This document shows, piece after piece, positions 1-5,625 of a stretch of DNA of 7,029 nt; within the stretch, counting starts at the first letter, position 1, and every line of letters starts with the position of its first letter. The stretch covers positions 1 through 7,029 of the forward strand of contig CAKUMR010000057.1 in the NCBI GenBank assembly GCA_934667865.1. Direction: 5' to 3'. Source of the DNA: an uncultured Oscillospiraceae bacterium. GTDB taxonomy: Bacteria; Bacillota_A; Clostridia; Oscillospirales; Oscillospiraceae. The notes under the pieces are model-generated. The model was not told where the DNA came from, made no database searches, and was given only the letters and a program-made list of their open reading frames with translations. The position numbers were made by a program, and so were the translations under genes.

Positions 1-1466
1 GTGGGAAGAATGCTTTCCTGCGGAATAAAAAAGGGTACGCACGTTGCCATCTGGAGCACGATTTCCCCAAACTGGATCATTGTATTTCTGGCCCTGAGCA
101 AAATTGGCGCGGTTCCTGTGCTTCTGAATACCTGCTACAGTACAGAAGAGCTGGAAAATGTGATCCGTTATGCGGATGCAGAGTTTGTCTATTACGGGGA
201 GGGCTACAAAAAGCTGGTATATGAGGATATGGTGGCACACCTTTCCGTGAAGCTGGAGGGGACTGTAAAGCGCTGGATCTATATTGGCCGCGATACAGAA
301 AGACACTGGATGACAGAGAAGAGCTTTGTGTTTGCTGAGCGCATGAAAAAGGCAACGAAGGAGATCGGAGGATATATCCGGCAGGTAAAGCCGGAGGATA
401 CGGCGGCTATTCTCTTTACCTCAGGAACTACGGCTATGCCGAAGGGGGTTATGCTGAGCCACTACAACCTGGTCAACAGCGCGCTGGAGCTGTGCAGCCA
501 TATGGGGTGGGTGCCCGCAGATAAAATGCTGATCGCCGTGCCGCTGTTTCACTGCTTTGGCCTGACTGCAAGCCTTCTGGCCAGTATCCATGCGGGATGC
601 TGTATGCATACGATCGAATACTACAAGACCCTGACCGTGTTAAAGACTGTGCAGGAACATCACTGCACGCTGTTAAACGGAGTACCGTCCATGTTTCTGG
701 CTATCATCCGCAATCCGGTCCATATGGAATACGATCTGAGCAGCTTAAGAAACGGAATTATTGCCGGATCCCCGGTCAGTGAAGAAGAATATTATGCGAT
801 CCATCGCGAGATTCCGGGACTGGTCCTCCATGTCTCCTATGGACAGACAGAAACGTCACCATGCGTCAGCATCAGTGATGCGGAGGATTCGGAAAAGGAA
901 CGTGCCACAACGGCAGGACGGGTGCTGCGCCACTGTGAGGTCCGTATTGCCGGGCCAGATGGAAGCTGGCTTTCATCTGATCAGGATGGAGAAATCTGTG
1001 TGCGCGGTTATAATGTCATGCAGGGATATTACCGGCTTCCGGAGGAAACGGCAAAGGTGATCGATGCGGAAGGATGGCTGCATACGGGAGACCTGGGACA
1101 CCTGGACGCGCGGAATTTTCTGTATATTACAGGCCGGATGAAGGATATGATCATCCGCGGGGGAGAAAACATTTCTCCGCGTGAGATTGAACAGGTGGTG
1201 CAGAGCTATCCGGGAATCCGTGAAGTGAAGGTGATCGGACTGCCGACTGAGGTTCTGCAGGAGATGATCGTGGCATGTATCATTCCGGAGGAGGGACTTA
1301 CCATCAGCAATGCCGGCCTCATGACGCATATGGAAAATCATCTGGCTTATTACAAACTGCCAGCCCATATCGTACGCATGGACTCATTTCCCATGAATGC
1401 CAGCGGAAAGGTTATGCTGGGAGAATTAAAAAAGCAGGCGGCAGAGATTATCCGGACTAATCCGGA
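1..1466 (+). CDS. Acyl-CoA synthetase / AMP-binding enzyme, partial at both ends
   Basis: ATP-dependent acid:CoA ligase of the ANL superfamily, which activates a carboxylic (probably fatty) acid through an acyl-adenylate and transfers it to CoA in the cytoplasm. Counting from the GTG at position 1, it shows the P-loop TSGTTAMPKG (residues 140-149), SYGQTETSP (279-287), the adenosine-binding Asp in HTGDLG (D364), the hinge region GRMKD (378-382), GGENISPREIE (387-397) and the catalytic lysine of NASGK (K470). Both N- and C-terminal domains are therefore present. Family members normally have about 40-50 more residues before the first motif seen here (IKKGTHVAIW), so the true start lies left of the window and the GTG at 1 is probably internal. 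After K470 only about 15-20 native residues remain. Then, at about 1451-1467, the sequence becomes the reverse complement of an ATPase gene. The frame stays open to 1788, but that tail is antisense read-through. G+C is clearly lower than in the DNA to its right. The acyl substrate cannot be told. Confidence 0.9.
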
Positions 1467-1470
1467 GATC
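1451..1470. other. Abnormal junction between two convergent truncated genes
   Basis: Left of here the sequence codes on the plus strand for the end of an acyl-CoA synthetase. From about 1467 rightward it codes on the minus strand for the end of a P1B ATPase (HNAGSVLVI). Neither gene has its own stop codon: each frame runs on through the other gene's DNA (plus frame to 1788, minus frame to 1350). The hexamer TCCGGA occurs at 1451-1456 and again at 1461-1466, exactly at the switch. G+C jumps from about half to about two thirds across the point. This fits a recombination or chimera breakpoint, either an assembly or amplification artefact or a real rearrangement. The sequence alone cannot decide between them. 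Confidence 0.75.
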
Positions 1471-3299
1471 ACCAGCACGGAGCCAGCGTTGTGGACCAGC
1501 GCGCCCACCACGGGGTTCAGCGTGCCGGTCATGGCCAGCGCGATGGCGATGAAGTTCAGCGTCATGGAAAAGGTCATATTGAGCTTGATGGTGGTCATCA
1601 TCCGCTTGGAGAGGGCCGCGAGGTGGGGCAGCTCCTTCACCTCGTCGTCCACCAGCGCGATGTCCGCCGCGTCCACGGCGATGTCGCTGCCCACGCCGCC
1701 CATGGCGATGCCCACGTCCGCTTTTTTCAGCGCCGGGGCGTCGTTCACGCCGTCGCCGATCATGCAGACCGGCAGCCCCTGCGCCTGATAGTCTCCGATG
1801 GCCTGCAGCTTGTCCTCCGACAGGCAGTTCGCCCGCACCTCGCGGATGTGCAGCTTGTCCGCGATGGTTTTCGCGGCGTTTTCATGGTCGCCGGTGAGCA
1901 GCACCGGCTGCACGCCAAGGTCGGACAGGGCGGCGATGGTCGCCGCGCTCTCCGTTCGCAGGGTGTCGGAAAGCGCGAGGTATCCGGCAAATACGCCGTC
2001 TATTGCCACATAGGTCACGGTGCAGCCCTGCTGAAGGTACGCTTCGGCGGACGGTACGGAAGCGAACTCGACGCCGTGCTCCCGCAGCAGCTCCGGGTTT
2101 CCGGCAAGGATGGTCCTGCCCTCCGCCCTCGCGCACACGCCCCGGCCGGGGATCATTTCAAAGTCCTCCGCCGCCGAGAGCACCGCGCCGGTTTTTTTGC
2201 AGCAGCGCACGATGGCTTTGCCCAGCGGATGCTCGGAGAGCTGCTCCGCGGAGGCGGCCAGCCGGTAGACCTCGTTCCTGCCGAACCGCTCCGAAACGCT
2301 CTCCACCGCCGCGACCTCCGGCGTTCCGCAGGTCAGCGTGCCGGTCTTGTCAAAGGCGATGATCTTGGCCCCGGCCAGCCGCTCCAGCGCGTCGCCCTCC
2401 CGGACGAGGAAGCCGTGCTTCGTGGCGTTGCCGATGGCGGCCATGATGGCCGTGGGCGTGGCCAGCACCAGCGCGCAGGGGCAGAATACCACGAGGATGG
2501 TCACGGCCCGGATGATCCGGCCGGTGATGAGCCAGGTCAGCGCCGCGGCGGTCAGGGCGATGACCACGATCCACGTGGCCCAGCGGTCCGCAAGGCCCAC
2601 GATCTTGGCTTTGCCCGCGTCCGCCGACTGCACCAGCCGGATCATCCGCTGGATGGAGCTGTCCTCGCCCACCTTGGTGGCCTCCATCTCAAACGCGCCA
2701 AACTGGTTCACCGTGCCGCTGGACACCGTGTCGTCCACGGTCTTGTCCACCGGCAGCGATTCGCCGGTCATGACCGCCTGATTGATGGAGGTCTGGCCGG
2801 AGACGATCACGCCGTCCACGGGAACGCCCTCGCCGGGGAGGACGCGGATGCGGTCCTCGATCTGCACCTGCTGGGCAGGAATACGCTCCTCCCCGCCGTT
2901 TCGCAGGACCCGGGCCGTCTGGGGCGTCAGGTGGACCAGCTTTTCGATGCCGGCCCGGGCCTTGGCGACGGTCAGCTCCTCCAGCAGCGCGCCCAGCTGC
3001 ATGATGAACGCAACCTCTCCGGCGGCGAACGTCTCTCCGATGCAGACGGACGCGATCAGCGCCAGAGAAACCAGCACGTCCGCCTTGATGTCGAACGCGG
3101 TGACAAGGCCGATCACGGCCTCCAGAATGATGGGGATGCCGCACAGGACGATGGCGATCCACGCCGCATCGAACGGGAACGGGTCGATCTTCAGCAGACT
3201 GCACAGGACCGCGGTCCCGGAGACCGCAAGGAACGCGATATCTTTTTTGATGCCGCCCAGTGCCAGCAGATGTTCCAGCCTTTCCATAAACGCTTTCAT
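1467..3299 (-). CDS. Heavy-metal-translocating P1B-type ATPase, C-terminus replaced
   Basis: Membrane pump that uses ATP to export a transition metal. The start MKAFMERLEHLL is chosen because AGAGG lies 5-6 bases upstream and a promoter with operators precedes it. Numbering from this start, there are four hydrophobic segments in residues 21-110, TGES (178-181, actuator domain), the metal-site CPC (273-275) in a membrane helix, the phosphorylated Asp of DKTGT (D317), the P1B hallmark HP (H357-P358) and GDGVND (515-520). The last membrane helix carries HNAGS (603-607). There is no N-terminal heavy-metal-associated (CxxC) domain. Native similarity appears to end near I611, at about 1467. The frame continues to a stop at 1350, but those residues are antisense of the acyl-CoA synthetase and replace an expected tail of about 10 residues. 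The adjacent CsoR suggests Cu(I). However, the HNxGS helix is not the classical CopA signature, so the metal is uncertain and Zn or another divalent ion is possible. Confidence 0.93.
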
Positions 3300-3345
3300 A
3301 AAGACCTCTTTTATGTACCGTATGGGGTATAGGTATACTATACCC
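3294..3345 (-). other. ATPase leader and start region
   Basis: Minus-strand leader between the promoter and the ATPase start codon. The ribosome binding site AGAGG sits 5-6 bases before the ATG at 3299. The expected transcription start is around 3330, giving a leader of about 30 bases that includes the second operator-like repeat. No riboswitch-like structure is visible. Confidence 0.6.
3316..3329. promoter_or_regulatory. CsoR-like operator 2 (ATPase start point)
   Basis: Imperfect repeat that reads TACCCCATACGGTA on the minus strand, the same 14-bp TACCC-N4-GGGTA pattern as operator 1 with one arm mismatch. It covers about +1 to +14 of the predicted ATPase transcript. Its centre is about 25 bp, or two and a half helical turns, from that of operator 1. 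Two sites would allow tetramers to load side by side. Confidence 0.55.
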
Positions 3346-3365
3346 ATATGGGTATGACTTGTCAA
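3337..3365 (-). promoter_or_regulatory. Sigma-A promoter of the metal ATPase
   Basis: On the minus strand, TTGACA (3365-3360) is followed by a 17-base spacer and TATAGT (3342-3337), a near-perfect housekeeping promoter. It begins only a few bases past the csoR terminator, so the ATPase is transcribed independently of csoR. A perfect 16-bp palindrome overlaps the -10 box and spacer, and a second repeat lies at the expected start point. This is the layout expected for repression by the neighbouring CsoR. Confidence 0.85.
3340..3355. promoter_or_regulatory. CsoR-like operator 1 (ATPase promoter)
   Basis: Perfect 16-bp palindrome ATACCCATATGGGTAT. Its core TACCC-N4-GGGTA resembles the G/C-tract inverted repeats with TA ends reported for CsoR-family repressors. 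It covers part of the -10 box and spacer of the ATPase promoter, so a bound repressor would block RNA polymerase. That CsoR binds it is inferred from similarity and position. Confidence 0.75.
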
Positions 3366-3370
3366 GAGGG

Positions 3371-3402
3371 CAAAAAAGAAAAGCAGTCGATCGACTGCTT
3401 TT
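3371..3402 (-). terminator. Intrinsic terminator of csoR
   Basis: A perfect 24-bp palindrome (3379-3402, core GCAGTCGATCGACTGC) is followed on the minus strand by a T-rich run (CTTTTTT, 3378-3372). It starts two bases after the csoR stop codon. It is a classic Rho-independent terminator and ends just before the -35 box of the ATPase promoter, insulating the two genes. Confidence 0.88.
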
Positions 3403-3404
3403 CC

Positions 3405-3686
3405 TCAACCCATATTGGAAAACCGCTCCACGGCCTTTGTAAAGCTCTCAATGGTCTTGTCCGCGTCCCCGTGCTCGATCCCGTCCCGGACACAGTGCTT
3501 GATGTGGCCCTCCAGGACCACCTTTCCGCAGCCGTGGAGCGCGGATTTCGCGGCGTTGATCTGGGCCAGCACATCCTCGCACGGCACGTCCTCGTCCACC
3601 ATGCGGTCGATGGCCTGTACCTGTCCGATGATCTTTTTCAGGCGGCGGTGCAGGTTTTCCGCATCCATACATTGCTTCACGTTCAT
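3405..3686 (-). CDS. csoR: CsoR-family metal-sensing transcriptional repressor
   Basis: Small all-helical DNA-binding repressor (93 residues from the ATG at 3686, a normal family length) that releases its operators when metal binds. The family core LHRRLKKIIGQVQAIDRMV (residues 12-30) is followed by the Cu(I) ligand set C36, H61 and C65 (in VPCEDVL and GHIKHC). This matches the Cys-His-Cys arrangement of copper-type CsoR. It argues against the persulfide sensor CstR, which lacks the His, and RcnR/FrmR types, which have other ligand patterns. Two further cysteines, C6 and C53, are present. The start is not certain. GGAGG (3693-3689) is only two bases before the ATG at 3686, but eight bases before an in-frame GTG at 3680, which could be the real start. 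The gene has its own promoter and terminator and probably represses itself and the downstream ATPase. Copper as the signal is inferred from the ligands. Confidence 0.92.
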   Translation of the reverse strand: MNVKQCMDAENLHRRLKKIIGQVQAIDRMVDEDVPCEDVLAQINAAKSALHGCGKVVLEGHIKHCVRDGIEHGDADKTIESFTKAVERFSNMG

Positions 3687-3697
3687 GACCTCCATAC

Positions 3698-3709
3698 ATA
3701 CCGGGGTAT
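3698..3709. promoter_or_regulatory. Operator-like palindrome in the csoR promoter
   Basis: Inverted repeat ATACC-GG-GGTAT between the -10 box and the start codon of csoR, at about +1 to +12 of the predicted transcript. It shares the TACC/GGTA ends of the two ATPase operators but has a shorter centre. It probably allows CsoR to control its own expression. Confidence 0.6.
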
Positions 3710-3716
3710 TAAAAGT

Positions 3717-3745
3717 ATTATACTTCCCCCGCACGGCACTGTCAA
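3717..3745 (-). promoter_or_regulatory. Consensus sigma-A promoter of csoR
   Basis: On the minus strand, TTGACA (3745-3740), a spacer of exactly 17 bases and TATAAT (3722-3717) form a perfect consensus housekeeping promoter. The -35 box is 10 bases downstream of the hydrolase stop codon. Such a strong promoter is typical of a gene held down by a repressor. Confidence 0.9.
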
Positions 3746-3755
3746 TGCGCGGCCA

Positions 3756-4911
3756 TTATGCGCCCGCGCCCTCCGGCTCCGCGCCGTCCGCCAGCGTGAA
3801 ACGGCCGGTCAGAACGTCCTCCCGCAGGATGCGCAGCGCCTGCGCGGGGGACTCAAACAGGGGACTGTGGGCACAGCCTGCGAAGGTGTAAAATCCCTTT
3901 TCCGAGGCGCTGAGCCGGTCAAAATAGTCCCGCTGGACCGCGTAGCAGCAGGTCAGATCATTTTCTCCGGCGAAAAAGTAGACCGGCAGTTCCAGAGAGG
4001 GGACCGCGTCCGCTGCGGAGAATTCCATCCGGTCATACGCCGTGGGCGCGTTTTGAAGGAGCGCTTTTCCATGCCAGATGTTGATGCGCTCCGTCTGCGT
4101 ATAATCCGTGCAGCGCAGGGTGGGGAAGAAGATGCCGGTGATCGCGGAGCGCATCTGCGCCGTCGTTCCGTCGCCCAGCGCGTGCATGCATGGCCCGGTC
4201 CCGCTCCGGCTCGGAGAACCAGCGGCGCAGCCGCGCGGCGTCCGCCGTTTCCGTGTCGTACTGCGCCAGCCGCTCCGCCGTCCGCCGGTCTCCCTGCCGC
4301 TGGGCGGCCTGCTCCATCGTGCGCAGGGCGGTCAGCTCGGAGCAGGGCTGGTCCGCGATCTGGCTCATGGCGATGTAGGCGTGGTATTTTTCCGGCGCGG
4401 CCTGCGCGCAGAGCAGGCCGATGAAGGTCCCGTAGGAATGGCCCATCAGATAGATCCGGTCCTGTCCGAACCGCGCGCGCAGCGCGTCCGTCACGGCCAG
4501 CGCGTCCTGCACGGACTGCTCCGTGGTGCAGCCCTCCGGCCGGATCTCCGGCGAATAGGACAGACCTGTGCCGCGGTAGTCCCAGTAGCAGACGGTGAAG
4601 AGCTGTTCCGGTCCCGCGTCCCGCGCCAGAAAATAATCCGGGATGCCGGGGCCGCCGTTGAGAAACAGCAGGAGCGGGCGGGTGCGGTCCCCGCCCCGGA
4701 GGATCATCCCCTGCTGTACGCCGTTGACAGGCAGCCATATTTTTTCCGCGATGCCGTTTTCCGCCGGCCTGCCGTCGTCCGTCAGGACCGGGGAGACCTT
4801 CCCCGCGCTGGGCGGAAGGATCAGAAGCGCGGCGGCCAGAAGAACGGCCAATGCCAAAAGAAGCAGCGTAAGCCACATGGGATTCGACCGTCTTTCTCTG
4901 CCGCCCGGCAT
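3756..4911 (-). pseudogene. Membrane-anchored alpha/beta hydrolase, frameshifted by a 4-bp duplication
   Basis: Alpha/beta-fold hydrolase resembling proline iminopeptidases (peptidase family S33). The N-terminal frame (4911 down to about 4188) begins with a short basic stretch and a hydrophobic helix (about residues 12-32), a signal anchor or signal peptide. It then shows the oxyanion motif NGGPG (85-89), WDYRGTGLS (110-118) and the nucleophile elbow GHSYG (S159). At 4184-4191 the tetramer GCAT is repeated in tandem, and the frame switches to a second one (ATG at 4187, stop at 3756). That frame carries the acid D317 (GENDL) and the histidine H347 (GCAHSP). Removing one repeat restores a single 383-residue protein with a complete Ser-Asp-His triad, reading DRAMHALGD across the join. 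As written, the first frame runs on to 4033 without the Asp and His, so the product would be inactive. It could be a genuine mutation or a sequencing error. No good ribosome site precedes either ATG (4911 or 4878). The substrate is unknown; an acyl or peptide bond is likely. Confidence 0.85.
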
Positions 4912-4975
4912 TTTTTGACGCGCGTTTTGCCGGCCATTGCCGGACGCCCCCTGTTTTATCTGTTTTGAACACCTT

Positions 4976-5005
4976 ATGATACTGCCGCCGCGCTCCGCCT
5001 GTCAA
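4976..5005 (-). promoter_or_regulatory. Probable promoter of the hydrolase
   Basis: On the minus strand, TTGACA (5005-5000), an 18-base spacer and TATCAT (4981-4976). The expected transcript starts near 4969, about 58 bases before the ATG at 4911. It is divergent from the hemerythrin promoter, with the two -35 boxes 36 bases apart. Confidence 0.65.
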
Positions 5006-5041
5006 GGACGCGGGCGGCGGAGGCAAACGCTCCGCAGGGGC

Positions 5042-5070
5042 TTGACTTTTGGGGCGAAAGGTACGATACT
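5042..5070 (+). promoter_or_regulatory. Probable promoter of the hemerythrin gene
   Basis: TTGACT (5042-5047), a 17-base spacer and GATACT (5065-5070). This places the transcript start near 5077 and leaves a leader of about 70 bases before the start at 5146. No operator-like palindrome of the CsoR kind is seen here. Confidence 0.65.
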
Positions 5071-5088
5071 GAGGGTGACCGGCGGAGA

Positions 5089-5109
5089 GCCGGAGCGGCG
5101 CGCTCCGGC
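5089..5109 (+). other. GC-rich hairpin in the hemerythrin leader
   Basis: GCCGGAGC (5089-5096) and GCTCCGGC (5102-5109) form a perfect 8-bp stem with a 5-base loop in the predicted 5' untranslated region. No T-run follows, so it is not a normal terminator. It could stabilise the mRNA or affect translation, or it could be incidental in GC-rich DNA. Confidence 0.4.
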
Positions 5110-5145
5110 ACGCTTGGAATACAGAAAGAAATGAGGCGGTCCGTA

Positions 5146-5550
5146 ATGGCCTTTACATGGACGAAGGATCTGGAGACCGGAAATGCGCAGATCGACCGGG
5201 AGCATCAGGAGCTGATCCGGGCGCTGAACGATCTGCTTGCGGCCTGCTCCGTGGGCAAGGGAAGAAGCGAGCTGAGCCGCACGCTGGATTTTCTGGAGCA
5301 GTATACCAGGACCCATTTCCAGCATGAGGAGACGCTGCAGATCCAGTCCCATTATCCCGACTACGCGGCGCATAAGAAGCTGCACGAGGGATTTGTCAAA
5401 ACGGTGAGTCAGCTCTCCGCGAAGCTGAAGGCGGAAGGTCCCACGATCCAGCTCGTGGGCGAGATCAACCAGCAGCTTGGCAACTGGCTGGTCAATCACA
5501 TCAAGAAAGAGGACGTCAAGGTGGCGCGGCACATCCAGTCCGGAAAATGA
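5146..5550 (+). CDS. Bacteriohemerythrin
   Basis: Cytoplasmic single-domain four-helix protein that binds O2 reversibly at a non-haem di-iron centre. It is used in anaerobes and microaerophiles for oxygen sensing, storage or scavenging. It has 134 residues, the usual length for a stand-alone form. The opening MAFTWTKDLETGNAQID is typical of the family. All seven iron ligands are visible: H20 (DREH), H57 and E61 (HFQHE), H76 and H80 (HKKLH), H118 and D123 (HIKKED). The start at 5146 is preferred over the in-frame ATG at 5131 because the family begins with MAF/W-like residues and GAGGCGG lies about 7 bases upstream. No extra signalling domain is fused to it. It has its own predicted promoter and ends before a hairpin terminator, so it is probably a single-gene unit. 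Conserved ligands point to a functional protein; its precise role here is not known. Confidence 0.95.
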   Translation: MAFTWTKDLETGNAQIDREHQELIRALNDLLAACSVGKGRSELSRTLDFLEQYTRTHFQHEETLQIQSHYPDYAAHKKLHEGFVKTVSQLSAKLKAEGPTIQLVGEINQQLGNWLVNHIKKEDVKVARHIQSGK

Positions 5551-5594
5551 GCGGATGAACGCGCGCGGGCCGACGGCTTCTGCGCAGACGAAGA

Positions 5595-5621
5595 AAGAGC
5601 GGGCTGTTACAGCCCGCTCTT
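5595..5621. terminator. Bidirectional terminator between convergent genes
   Basis: Perfect 12-bp stem (AAGAGCGGGCTG at 5595-5606 with its complement at 5610-5621) and a 3-base TTA loop. On the plus strand GTTGTT follows; on the minus strand TCTTCG follows. It lies 44 bases past the hemerythrin stop and 5 bases past the stop of the minus-strand SLH/WG gene. It can end both transcripts, although neither T-tract is strong. Confidence 0.85.
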
Positions 5622-5625
5622 GTTG

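Noticed and set aside
1467..1788. C-terminal extension of the acyl-CoA synthetase as a new fused domain
   Set aside because: These codons are exactly antisense to conserved ATPase residues such as HNAGSVLV and GDGVNDAPAL, so the extension is read-through and not a domain.
1491..3332. 613-residue open frame on the plus strand opposite the ATPase
   Set aside because: It is a mirror of a GC-rich gene. The product is dominated by His, Arg, Gly, Asp and Gln with no domain or ribosome site, while the minus strand carries every P-type ATPase motif.
3372..3402. Perfect palindrome considered as a recombination or attachment site
   Set aside because: Its position two bases after the csoR stop codon and the T-run on the minus strand explain it fully as an intrinsic terminator.
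4184..4191. Programmed ribosomal frameshift in the hydrolase
   Set aside because: There is no slippery heptamer or obvious downstream pseudoknot, and a simple tetramer duplication accounts for the shift.
3348..4424. 358-residue plus-strand open frame across csoR and the hydrolase
   Set aside because: It spans two recognisable minus-strand genes and their promoters. It is Arg/Ala/Pro-rich and low-complexity towards the end, with no family resemblance.
4108..4968. 286-residue plus-strand open frame opposite the hydrolase
   Set aside because: It is antisense to the region with GHSYG and NGGPG motifs and has Arg/Gly/Ala-rich composition, as expected of a GC-driven shadow.
3953..5026. 357-residue minus-strand open frame overlapping the hydrolase in another frame
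   Set aside because: It lacks any motif. The catalytic residues lie in the two other minus-strand frames that join at 4184-4191.
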